Positions 45,803 to 53,382 of a DNA stretch of 64,000 nucleotides are shown piece by piece. A program made the translations under genes and the position numbers. The first letter of the stretch is position 1. Every line of letters starts with the position of its first letter. This stretch comes from Geothrix sp. PMB-07. GTDB lineage: Bacteria > Acidobacteriota > Holophagae > Holophagales > Holophagaceae. The stretch is from contig NZ_CP132333.1 in NCBI RefSeq assembly GCF_030758935.1, positions 3,038,992-3,102,991 on the forward strand. Reading direction: 5' to 3'. Under the pieces are notes generated by a model. The model was not told where the DNA came from. It saw nothing but the letters and a program-made list of their open reading frames with translations, and searched no databases.

Positions 45803-46557
45803 AGGGCCTCCAGATTCTGGGTGGTGAGTTGCGCCAGCTTGGCGGATGGAATGCCGCGAAGCCCGGCCACGGCTTCGGCGGTGAAGCGCACGAAGCCAGG
45901 CTCATTGGTCTTTCCCCGATAGGGCACCGGCGCCAGGAAGGGGGCGTCTGTTTCCACGAGGATGCGATCGGCGGGGGCCCAGGCGGCCACGTCGCGGATG
46001 GCGGCCGCGTTCTTGAAAGTGGTGATGCCGGAGAAACTCAGATAGAACCCCAGATCCAGGGCCCGCGCTGCAAAGGCCCGGTCCTCGCTGAAACAGTGGA
46101 TCATGCCGCGGACGCCATCGGCCCCCTCCTCTTCCAGCACCTGGAGTGTCGCTTCCGGGGCGGACCGGGTGTGGATCATAAGCGGCTTGCCCACAGCTTT
46201 GGCCAGACGGATCTGCGCCCGGAAGACCTCCTCCTGGATCTCTCTCGGGCTCAGGTCGTAATGCCAGTCGAGGCCAGTCTCCCCCACGAAACGCACGGCG
46301 GGGTCCCGCAGCAGGGCTTCGAGGGCCTCCCCCGTTTCCGGAGTCCAGCTTTTCGCGTCGTGCGGGTGCACCCCAAGGCTGGCCTGGACACCGGGGATCC
46401 GGTGCGCCATGGCCAGCACGGTCCGGGAATCGTCGAGATCCGTTCCCACCGCGATGAACCCGCTGACCCCCTCCGCCTTCGCCCGTACCAGGGTGGCCTC
46501 CACCTGGTCAGGGGCCAGGTAGGAACCGGTGAGGTGGCAGTGGGCGTCCACGAGCAT
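45778..46557 (-). CDS. tatD: TatD-family metal-dependent hydrolase
   Basis: A 259-residue TIM-barrel nuclease-type hydrolase. Metal ligands are visible as DAHCHL at the N-terminus, the Glu in VGETGLDWHYD, MIHTRSA, MIHCFSE and VETDAPFL. Length is normal. Family members cleave DNA 3'-5' and act in DNA repair or D-aminoacyl removal. It is the first gene of a three-gene minus-strand set and divergent from the MoaA-like gene. Confidence 0.92.
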   Translation of the reverse strand: MLVDAHCHLTGSYLAPDQVEATLVRAKAEGVSGFIAVGTDLDDSRTVLAMAHRIPGVQASLGVHPHDAKSWTPETGEALEALLRDPAVRFVGETGLDWHYDLSPREIQEEVFRAQIRLAKAVGKPLMIHTRSAPEATLQVLEEEGADGVRGMIHCFSEDRAFAARALDLGFYLSFSGITTFKNAAAIRDVAAWAPADRILVETDAPFLAPVPYRGKTNEPGFVRFTAEAVAGLRGIPSAKLAQLTTQNLEALCGWAPSS

Positions 46558-46746
46558 GGCCCCATGGTCCCACGAACCCTCACGACCTTTGAAATCGCCT
46601 GTCAGAACGCCTTCGCCAAGAGGCCGTCCCTGTGACCTCGGGCACGAACCCCCGCGGATGGAGGGGAATCCCCTTCATTCTGAATGGGATCGGAGCGTTC
46701 TGTGCCCCCCCCCTTCACCCCTCCACCCCCAAACCACCGGCCCCGC

Positions 46747-47754
46747 ATGCTGAGGGTGCGGGATGGACTGCGGGATGGATTGGGCGGCGACGTGACCTAC
46801 CTAAGGGTGTCGCTCACACGCCAGAGCAACCTGGCCCGCATCCGGGGCCACGTCGAAGGCGCTGAAGCCTCCCCCATCAAACCCATGAACCGGAACGAGA
46901 CGGTGCACCTGGTCAAGGTGTTCACCAGCCTTGGCGTCCGCAAAGTCCGTCTCACCGGCGGCGAGCCCCTGCTGCGCCGGGATCTGGAAACCATCGTGGC
47001 GGGCATCAGCCCGGAAGTCGAAGGGCGCGTCCACCTCACCACCAATGGCACCCTCCTGCCCCGCCGAGCCCGCGCCCTGGCGGATGCGGGGCTGCTGGGC
47101 GTAAACCTCAACCTGGATGCGGCGGACCGGGCCGCCTACAAGCGGATTACGGGCAAGGATGCCCTCGGCAAGGCGCTGGCGGGCCTGGATGCCGCGCGGA
47201 ACGCTGGGCTCCAGGTGAAACTGAACGCCACGGTGGTGCGCGGGTGGAACGAGGATCAGATCCTCCCCTTGGTCCATCTCGCCCAGCGGGAAGGCCTCGA
47301 CCTCCGCTTCATCGAGTGCATGCCCCGCCGGGGCGAAACCTGGGAACTGGATCGGTTCGTGGCCGCCGCGGAAATCCTGAGGATCATCCGCGAGGGCTTG
47401 GACATCGATCTCATCGAAGAAACGGCCCGCCACGCCGAGGATGGCCCCGCCCGGGTGTACCGCCTCTCCGGCCCCAACGTCATGGCCAGCGGCAAGGTGG
47501 GCATCATCTCCGCACAGCATTCCAATGCCTGCGACCGTTGCAACCGTGTGCGGCTCACCAGCCGCGGCGAGCTCAAGATCTGCCGCTTCGGGCAGCCGCA
47601 GGTGGATCTCCTGAAGCCCCTCCGCCAGCAGGCTCCCCAGGAGGTGCTCGTGCGGCTCATCCGCCAGGGCCTCTACGCCAAGCGCCCCTGCCACCCGCTG
47701 CAGCGGGACGGAAAACTGGAAGTGGTCCAGGGGCTGTGGCAGCTCGGAGGCTGA
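46747..47754 (+). CDS. MoaA-family protein lacking the radical-SAM cysteines
   Basis: A 335-residue homologue of GTP 3',8-cyclase. The N-terminal region aligns exactly with MoaA (YLRVSLT for YLRISVT), but the CX3CX2C motif that binds the SAM cluster is replaced by Ser27, Arg31 and Gly34 in SNLARIRG. Everything else is kept: RLTGGEPLLRRDL, TTNGTLL, the C-terminal substrate-cluster cysteines Cys262-Cys265-Cys279 with the RxR between, and the terminal GG. The gene has no frameshift or stop. It cannot perform the canonical cyclase reaction. It may bind GTP or another ligand, partner with a true MoaA, or be decaying. Confidence 0.8.
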   Translation: MLRVRDGLRDGLGGDVTYLRVSLTRQSNLARIRGHVEGAEASPIKPMNRNETVHLVKVFTSLGVRKVRLTGGEPLLRRDLETIVAGISPEVEGRVHLTTNGTLLPRRARALADAGLLGVNLNLDAADRAAYKRITGKDALGKALAGLDAARNAGLQVKLNATVVRGWNEDQILPLVHLAQREGLDLRFIECMPRRGETWELDRFVAAAEILRIIREGLDIDLIEETARHAEDGPARVYRLSGPNVMASGKVGIISAQHSNACDRCNRVRLTSRGELKICRFGQPQVDLLKPLRQQAPQEVLVRLIRQGLYAKRPCHPLQRDGKLEVVQGLWQLGG

Positions 47755-47771
47755 TCCGCCGCTGAGCGCCC

Positions 47772-48149
47772 TCAGCCCAGCTGCTTCCGCACCAGCCGCG
47801 CCACAGGCACCCCGCCCTTCAGATGGCTTTCCACGATCTCGGGCACATCCTCGGGCCTGACATGGGCGTACCACACGCCATCGGGGTACACGAGCACCGC
47901 AGGCCCGATGGCGCAGAAACCCACCGATCCGCAGGTGATGCACTGGATCGCGCCCTCGCGGTTGCCCTTGAAGAAGAGCAGCTGTTCTTCCGTCAGCCGG
48001 GCCTTGAAGGCCTCCAGCACGGCTTCGGAGCCATTGGCCGCGCAGCTCTTGGCGGTGCAGACCAGCACCTGCCGTTGCAGGGGATGGCGGATGATGGGAG
48101 ACAGGGAAGCGTCCTCGTCCGGCGCGGGAAGCGGGCGGTGCTCATCCAT
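47772..48149 (-). CDS. Thioredoxin-like [2Fe-2S] ferredoxin
   Basis: A 125-residue protein with the thioredoxin-like ferredoxin pattern: VLVCTAKSCAANGSEAV (first Cys pair) and CITCGSVGFCAIGPAVLVYPDG (second pair region), ending in a C-terminal helix. It would carry electrons or form part of a larger complex. GGAGG precedes the ATG at 48149; an upstream in-frame ATG at 48200 is less likely. It converges on the MoaA-like gene with 17 bases between. Confidence 0.85.
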   Translation of the reverse strand: MDEHRPLPAPDEDASLSPIIRHPLQRQVLVCTAKSCAANGSEAVLEAFKARLTEEQLLFFKGNREGAIQCITCGSVGFCAIGPAVLVYPDGVWYAHVRPEDVPEIVESHLKGGVPVARLVRKQLG

Positions 48150-48371
48150 GGCGTCCTCCAGGGAACCCACCCTATCAGACCAGCCTCCATTGGACTGCAC
48201 GGCTCGAAATTCATGCCAGGCAAAGGGCCGTTTGAATCTAAGAATCAGTCGACTTATGCCGTTGAGGTCGAGATCAGTGACCCTTTTGACGCCTGAGTGT
48301 GGTCAGCTTGAAGGCATGGGTCCCGGTTCCGGGGCCCGACCTTTTTTGCGCCACCTCCCACCGGAGCTTCC

Positions 48372-49556
48372 ATGAGCCATGACCAGGCAGGTTTCAACAC
48401 ACGACTCGTCCATGCGGGCATTCCCAAGGATGCCTACGGCAGCGTGGTGACGCCCATCTACCAGACCTCCACCTTCGCCTTCCGCAATGCCCAGGAGGGC
48501 GCCGACCGGTTCGCCGGCGCCGCCGACGGCTACATCTACACCCGCATCGGCAACCCCACCACTGTGGCCCTGGAAGAGAACGTGGCCTCCCTCGAGAACG
48601 GCTTCGGCGCCACGGCCATGGCCAGCGGCATGGGCGCGGTCACCACGATCTACCTGGCCCTGCTCAGCAGCGGCGACCACATGGTCAGCACCGACTCGGT
48701 CTACGGCCCCAGCCGGGGGCTCATGGAGAAGCACATGAGCCGCTTCGGGGTGGAATCCACCTATGTGGATACCTCCGACCTCGCCAACCTGCGGGCCGCC
48801 CTGAGGCCCAATACCAAGCTGATCTACATCGAAAGCCCCTCCAACCCCGCCATGTCTGTGACCGACATCGCCGCAGCCGCCGAGATCGCCCACGCCCACG
48901 GCGCCCTGCTGGTGGTGGACAACACCTTCGCCAGCCCCCACCTGCAGAAGCCCCTCGATCTGGGCGCGGACCTGGTGCTCCACTCCGTCACCAAGTTCAT
49001 CAATGGCCACGCCGACATCGTGGGCGGCGTGGTGGTCTCCAAGACCGAAGCCCTGCACAAGCAGATCCGGGCCATGCTGGTGAACATCGGCGCCAACATG
49101 GATCCCCACCAGGCCTGGCTGGTGAGCCGCGGCCTGAAGACGCTGGCGCTCCGCGTGGAGCGGGCCGAGGAGAACACCCGCAAAGTGGCCCCCTGGCTGG
49201 AGGCCCATCCGAAGGTGGCCTGGGTGCGCTACATCGGCCTGCCCAGCCATCCCCAGCATGAGCTCTGCAAGCGGCAGATGACCGGCTTCGGCTCCATGAT
49301 CTCCTTCGAGCTGAAGGGCGGCATGGAAGCCGGCCGCATCGCCATGGACCATGTGAAGCTGGCCGGACTGGCCGTGTCCCTGGGCGGCGTGGAAACCCTC
49401 GTCAGCCACCCCGCCTCCATGACCCACGCCAGCATGGGCCGCGAGGCGCGCCTGGCGGCGGGCATCACCGACGGCCTCGTGCGCCTCTCGGTGGGCATCG
49501 AGGACGTGGAAGACATCATCGCGGATCTGGATCAGGCCCTGGCCCAGATCCCCTGA
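48372..49556 (+). CDS. PLP-dependent trans-sulfuration enzyme (methionine/cystathionine gamma-lyase type)
   Basis: A 394-residue Cys/Met-metabolism PLP enzyme. The Schiff-base lysine is Lys208 in SVTKFINGH. The PLP-contact motifs YTRIGNPTT and ASGMGAVTT, and the YIESPSNP and DNTFASP segments, are all present. Canonical methionine gamma-lyase has YGCT with a catalytic Cys where this protein reads YGPS, so I would not name it megL. Cystathionine gamma-lyase, gamma-synthase or O-acetylhomoserine sulfhydrylase remain possible. Length is typical. It is a single gene with 220 bases upstream, room for its own promoter. Confidence 0.85.
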   Translation: MSHDQAGFNTRLVHAGIPKDAYGSVVTPIYQTSTFAFRNAQEGADRFAGAADGYIYTRIGNPTTVALEENVASLENGFGATAMASGMGAVTTIYLALLSSGDHMVSTDSVYGPSRGLMEKHMSRFGVESTYVDTSDLANLRAALRPNTKLIYIESPSNPAMSVTDIAAAAEIAHAHGALLVVDNTFASPHLQKPLDLGADLVLHSVTKFINGHADIVGGVVVSKTEALHKQIRAMLVNIGANMDPHQAWLVSRGLKTLALRVERAEENTRKVAPWLEAHPKVAWVRYIGLPSHPQHELCKRQMTGFGSMISFELKGGMEAGRIAMDHVKLAGLAVSLGGVETLVSHPASMTHASMGREARLAAGITDGLVRLSVGIEDVEDIIADLDQALAQIP

Positions 49557-49642
49557 TCTCCAGCAGACAGCCATAGGGTGGTGGCGGAAATCCCGCCAAC
49601 CACCTGCTGGACAAAGGCTTGTCCCGCGACCAGCATGGAGCC

Positions 49643-51022
49643 ATGCGTACCCCCATCACCATCCTCCTGGTGGATGACGAACCGGGCATCCGGCGGTCCC
49701 TGGGCGAAGCCCTGAAGGATGAGGGCTATCACGTGGTGAAGGCCGAGCGGGGTGAGCAGGCCATCGACCTGCTGCACAACCCCGACGGCGAGGGCATCCA
49801 GCTCGTGCTGCTGGACGTGTGGCTGCCGGGCATCGACGGCCTGGAAACCCTGAAGCAGGCCAAGCAGCTCCGGCCAGAGCTGCCGGTGGTGATGATCTCT
49901 GGCCACGCCAACATCGACACGGCCCTGCAGGCCACCAAGCTGGGCGCCTTTGATTTCCTTGAAAAGCCCATCGACCTGGACCGGCTGCTGCTGGTGGTGG
50001 GCAATGCCCTGCGCCAGTCCCGCCTGGAGCAGGAGAACCAGCGCCTGCTGGCCGAGGTGGAGGGCGGCCGCTTCTTCCTGGCCGACAGCCCCGCCATGAA
50101 ACGGCTCATGGCCGACGTGGCCCTGGTGGCGCCCACGGAAGGCCGCGTGCTGCTCACCGGCGAGAACGGCAGCGGCAAGGAGGAGGTGGCCCGCCTCATC
50201 CATCTGCAGAGCCCCCGGAAGGAAGCCCCCTTCGTCGAAGTGAACTGCGCCGCCATCCCCGAAGAACTCATCGAGAGCGAACTGTTCGGCCACCAGAAGG
50301 GCGCCTTCACCGGGGCCGTGCGCGACCAGAAGGGCAAGTTCCGCGAGGCCGACGGCGGCACCCTGTTCCTTGATGAAGTGGGCGACATGTCGCTGAAAAC
50401 CCAGGCCAAGGTACTGCGGGCCCTGCAGGAGGGCCGCGTGGAGCCCGTGGGCGGCGGCGGCGCCGTGGGCGTGGATGTGCGCGTCATCGCCGCCACCAAC
50501 AAGGATCTTCCGGCCGAGATCACCAAGGGCCGCTTCCGCGAGGATCTCTTCTTCCGCCTGGCCGTGGTGCCCCTGCGCCTGCCCGCCCTGCGCGAAAGGC
50601 CCGAGGACATCCTGCCCCTGGCCGAAGCCTTCATCACCCGCATCGCCAAGCAGTACGGCCGTCCGCCGCGGCATCTGGGCCCGGAGGCCAAGGACACCCT
50701 GCTGCGCCACGATTGGCCGGGCAACGTCCGTGAGCTGAAGAACCTCATGGAGCGCGCCGTCATTCTGGGCCGCAGCAGTGAGATTGGCCCCCGCGACCTG
50801 GGCCCCCTGGCCGCCCGCCACCTGGCCGAGCAGGATCCCTTCTCCTTCCCCGAATTCACCAACCTGAAAGACGCGAAGGACTGGTTTGAAAGCCAGTATC
50901 TGCAGCGCGAGATGAAGCTCCAGAACGGCAACATGACCCGCGTCGCCGAGCGCGTGGGCATGGACCGCTCCAACCTCTACAAGCGCCTCAAGACCCTGGG
51001 CATCGAGCCCAGGGAGAACTAG
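49643..51022 (+). CDS. NtrC-family sigma-54-dependent response regulator
   Basis: A 459-residue regulator. The receiver domain has Asp11-Asp12 and the phospho-acceptor Asp58 in LLDVWLPG. The AAA+ domain shows Walker A GENGSGKE, the sigma-54 contact loop GAFTGA and a DEVGDM Walker B. The C-terminal Fis-type helix-turn-helix is VAERVGMDRSNLYKRL. The layout is closest to NtrX. No sensor kinase is adjacent. The ATG at 49643 has GGAG just upstream; an in-frame TTG at 49619 is less likely. Confidence 0.93.
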   Translation: MRTPITILLVDDEPGIRRSLGEALKDEGYHVVKAERGEQAIDLLHNPDGEGIQLVLLDVWLPGIDGLETLKQAKQLRPELPVVMISGHANIDTALQATKLGAFDFLEKPIDLDRLLLVVGNALRQSRLEQENQRLLAEVEGGRFFLADSPAMKRLMADVALVAPTEGRVLLTGENGSGKEEVARLIHLQSPRKEAPFVEVNCAAIPEELIESELFGHQKGAFTGAVRDQKGKFREADGGTLFLDEVGDMSLKTQAKVLRALQEGRVEPVGGGGAVGVDVRVIAATNKDLPAEITKGRFREDLFFRLAVVPLRLPALRERPEDILPLAEAFITRIAKQYGRPPRHLGPEAKDTLLRHDWPGNVRELKNLMERAVILGRSSEIGPRDLGPLAARHLAEQDPFSFPEFTNLKDAKDWFESQYLQREMKLQNGNMTRVAERVGMDRSNLYKRLKTLGIEPREN

Positions 51023-51033
51023 GCGGTGGCGCC

Positions 51034-51435
51034 TTGAGTGAAAAGAAGTGGTTCAAGATCGGGGAGGCCGCCGCGTTGATCGGCGTGGGGCCCAAGGATC
51101 TGCGCTACTGGGAGGATGTCATCCCCGACATCAAACCCCGGCGCAGCAAGGGCAACCTCCGCTACTACCACGTGGACGAGCTGCCGCGCCTGCGCCGCAT
51201 CAAGGCTTGGCTGGCCGAAGGCCTCACCGTCGCCGACTGCGAAGAACTGCTGGCCCATGGCCACCTGGTGCAGCGCCTGGACCTCGGCCTCGAAGCCGAA
51301 GAACTGCCCGCGGCACCGGCCCAGAAGCCCAAGCCCACCATCCCCAGACTGCTGCGCACCAGCTCGGACCTGCAGCCCATTCTCAAATCCGTCCGCGCCC
51401 TCTACGAGCGCCTGTGCGCCGAACCCAAACCTTGA
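51034..51435 (+). CDS. MerR-family transcriptional regulator
   Basis: A 133-residue protein with an N-terminal MerR winged helix-turn-helix (WFKIGEAAALIGVGPKDLRYWE, then RRSKGNLRYYHVDELPRLRRI). The C-terminal part is short, Pro/Lys-rich and lacks metal-binding cysteines, so it resembles HspR/MlrA-like members rather than metal sensors. It must start at TTG 51034; no ATG or GTG is available in frame. It lies 11 bases after the NtrC-type regulator and is probably co-transcribed. Confidence 0.85.
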   Translation: MSEKKWFKIGEAAALIGVGPKDLRYWEDVIPDIKPRRSKGNLRYYHVDELPRLRRIKAWLAEGLTVADCEELLAHGHLVQRLDLGLEAEELPAAPAQKPKPTIPRLLRTSSDLQPILKSVRALYERLCAEPKP

Positions 51436-51470
51436 CCTAGAGCCCAACCCGGTCTACAGTCAAAGGTTCA

Positions 51471-51547
<77 letters not shown>

Positions 51548-51564
51548 AACATTCACCCCACACG

Positions 51565-51590
51565 AAAAGGACCCTTCACCGGGTCCTTTT
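51565..51590 (+). terminator. Rho-independent terminator after tRNA-Pro
   Basis: A perfect 10-bp stem AAAAGGACCC, with loop TTCACC, ends in GGGTCCTTTT, 18 bases after the tRNA. The pyrimidine-rich tail follows. This defines the end of host transcription before the prophage. Confidence 0.88.
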
Positions 51591-51601
51591 CCTTACCTCC
51601 A

Positions 51602-51625
51602 TCGAAGCCATGCGAGAGGCTTCGA
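51602..51625. repeat. 8-bp inverted repeat between tRNA-Pro and prophage
   Basis: TCGAAGCC (51602-51609) and its complement GGCTTCGA (51618-51625) with an 8-base loop, just beyond the tRNA terminator. No function can be assigned. Confidence 0.5.
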
Positions 51626-51691
51626 GCCTCCGAGTGGGATCGCGGAGACAGCGCGGGGCGCTGTCAGTGTGGGGAGGCGACTGCTTTGTCA

Positions 51692-51850
51692 CTGGCACCT
51701 GAATTGGCGCCAAAGCTTAGATCCATATTTGGCGCGGATTTGGAAGCGGCGAGAACCCCCAGGGGACTTGCACTTGGTTTGGCGCAGTTTTGCGGTTAGT
51801 TGCAAAACGTGGCGCCATCTTGCACCTGGTTTGGCGTCAATCTGGCGCTG
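51692..51850. repeat. Candidate transposase end-binding repeats (left end)
   Basis: Three 19-bp copies related to CTTGCACCTGGTTTGGCGT occur at 51692-51710, 51767-51785 and 51819-51837; the last two differ at two positions and the first matches at 15 of 19. Further TGGCGC cores are at 51730, 51810 and 51843. Transposable phages carry several transposase sites at each end, and this cluster lies where the left end is expected. The 51548-51858 stretch otherwise holds only the terminator and one hairpin. Confidence 0.55.
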
Positions 51851-51858
51851 GGCGTGGG

Positions 51859-52590
51859 TTACCTGCGTTTGGGTTTAGAGGGTAGGTCGCCAAGGATGCG
51901 TTCATACCAACAAACGCGGCCTATGACGAGATCCTGCACGGGCACACCATCCAGCGGAACCGGCTCTAGCGGATATGCCGCCTCGTTTTCTGAGATCAAG
52001 TTCATGTAACGCCCATCAGGTGATATGTGGACCCGCTTGATTCGGGCCTCCTGAGTGTCTGGGGTGGTACGCACAAGATGCAAGGCCCCTTTGCGTGGCT
52101 CCACGCGCAATGGAAGCGCCGTATTCACCAGCACCATGTCTCCAGGCTGGATGGTCGGACTCATAGAGTCACCCTGAACGCGGGCGGCGAATAAGGTGGA
52201 CTCAGACCCAGCCCCGCACTGGCGAAGCACTTCCTGGATTAAGCCGCGCCGGAAAGGCTGGCGGTCGGCATTCGGGGCAAGGTCATGGATTTCCCCCGAA
52301 GGCCCACATGAGGGCAACCCATCAAGGACAGGGAGCATGAGTGCGGAGCCCGAGCCAGTGTTCTGCAGCTGCGCCTGCATTGGTTCCTCTCCCAACATCA
52401 ACCATGCAAAGCGAATCCCATATACATACTCAATCGCCATGGCGGCTAAAGGGGTGACCTCGGCGGATCCGGTTTCCCATCGAGAAATCGCAGCCTTGGA
52501 AACCCCAATCCGCAAGCCGAAGTCCTCTTGTTGGAGCCCAGTTGCCGCCCGGACGTGGCGCAACCGCCCTGCAGGTGTGGATGGGAGCAT
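51859..52590 (-). CDS. Prophage repressor (XRE domain plus S24 peptidase)
   Basis: A 243-residue LexA/CI-type repressor. An N-terminal helix-turn-helix lies at about 8-60 (LQQEDFGLRIGVSKAAISRWE). The C-terminal S24 domain has the catalytic pair Ser142 (QGDSMSPTIQPGD) and Lys185 (ARIKRV). A Cys-Gly at about 105-106 is a possible self-cleavage site. It should keep the lytic promoter silent and respond to RecA. It is divergent from the Ner-like gene with 101 bases between, containing the operators. Confidence 0.9.
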   Translation of the reverse strand: MLPSTPAGRLRHVRAATGLQQEDFGLRIGVSKAAISRWETGSAEVTPLAAMAIEYVYGIRFAWLMLGEEPMQAQLQNTGSGSALMLPVLDGLPSCGPSGEIHDLAPNADRQPFRRGLIQEVLRQCGAGSESTLFAARVQGDSMSPTIQPGDMVLVNTALPLRVEPRKGALHLVRTTPDTQEARIKRVHISPDGRYMNLISENEAAYPLEPVPLDGVPVQDLVIGRVCWYERILGDLPSKPKRR

Positions 52591-52619
52591 CGAAGTCTCG
52601 ATCGGAGAAAAAAATAGGG

Positions 52620-52672
52620 TTGACTGTTCTCGATTCGGGAATCAGTATTTCTCCTGTTCTCGCTTAGAGAAC
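52620..52672 (+). promoter_or_regulatory. Prophage early promoter and operator sites
   Basis: TTGACT (52620-52625) with CAGTAT 17 bases later (52643-52648) is a candidate early promoter. The 17-bp inverted repeat GTTCTC-5-GAGAAC lies at 52656-52672, and another GTTCTC half-site at 52626 is exactly 30 bases from it, inside the promoter spacer. A related TCTCGATCGGAGA sits near 52596. This suits repressor or Ner binding. Confidence 0.6.
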
Positions 52673-52691
52673 CAAGCAGCGGAGAAGAAAG

Positions 52692-53024
52692 ATGCTACCC
52701 GAAAAACCCTCACGCAAGCGGGTCGCCTACGGCCTGTCTGCCAATGCAAAGTCGGTGGTAGAAACGGCCTCAAGTATCCAGGGCCTGATGGCTGACGGGA
52801 TTAATTTGGACGGCAGCCTGAAGCCAGCAGCCATTCGGGCACTTCTGAAGCTGAAAGGCCAGGGCATCAGAGTTCTAGCCGAGAGCAATGGTTATAGCGA
52901 TGCCTACTTCCACCAGGTGATCGAGCGAATTCGTCGAGATGTAGACGTGGAAGACATCTTGGCGAGATGCATCGGTCTCGAAGCTGACCGCATTTGGGGT
53001 CGCCAGTCTTCGAACGTGGCCTGA
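52692..53024 (+). CDS. Ner-like DNA-binding protein
   Basis: A 110-residue protein whose C-terminal 60 residues (IRALLKLKGQGIRVLAESNGYSD, then ARCIGLEADRIWGR) match the Ner/Nlp/SfsB type, where a helix-turn-helix is followed by a LGxxPxxIWPSR-like tail. In Mu, Ner is the first gene of the early transcript and turns down early and repressor transcription. Position, direction and size agree. The N-terminal 45 residues are an extension relative to Mu Ner. Confidence 0.75.
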   Translation: MLPEKPSRKRVAYGLSANAKSVVETASSIQGLMADGINLDGSLKPAAIRALLKLKGQGIRVLAESNGYSDAYFHQVIERIRRDVDVEDILARCIGLEADRIWGRQSSNVA

Positions 53025-53034
53025 GGTGGCGGCC

Positions 53035-53382
53035 ATGATCGACACTTCCGCCGCGAAACGATTCTGTGACATCCGGTCTGAACTCGGGAAAAGCGCCCGC
53101 CAGATCAGTCGTGAGCTTGGTATCGGAGGCTCCGTCTATAGCAACTGGGAAAGTGGCCAGGCCCCGCCACGCAAACCCAATGCCCTGGCCATCCAGGCTC
53201 TGTATGGCTATCGCTGGGAATGGGTGATGACGGGACAGGAGCCCAAGTGGGTTGAAGGGGCAGCGCCCATTTCCCTTGCTATGAAAGCCGTCACCACCAA
53301 GCTAAACACCCTCATCGGCACCCTAGGAGCCCTGTCGGGCCAGATGTGCGCATTGGCAGCGCAGATCAAGGAGCTGAAATGA
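53035..53382 (+). CDS. Small XRE-type helix-turn-helix protein
   Basis: A 115-residue protein. The helix-turn-helix spans about 10-60 (FCDIRSELGKSARQISRELG, SVYSNWESGQAPP). The end is hydrophobic-helical (NTLIGTLGALSGQMCALAAQ). GAGGTGG sits upstream of the ATG at 53035; a GTG at 53026 is possible. It overlaps the transposase gene by four bases (ATGA), so it is coupled to transposase expression. It may be an extra early regulator. Confidence 0.7.
   Translation: MIDTSAAKRFCDIRSELGKSARQISRELGIGGSVYSNWESGQAPPRKPNALAIQALYGYRWEWVMTGQEPKWVEGAAPISLAMKAVTTKLNTLIGTLGALSGQMCALAAQIKELK

Noticed and set aside
46558-46746. Poly-C tract (near 46707) ahead of the MoaA-like gene as a phase-variable promoter
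   Set aside because: The run is short and no promoter elements flank it; it cannot be supported from sequence.
48372-49556. Calling the PLP enzyme methionine gamma-lyase
   Set aside because: The family's catalytic Cys (YGCT) is replaced by Pro (YGPS), so only the broader trans-sulfuration family is safe.
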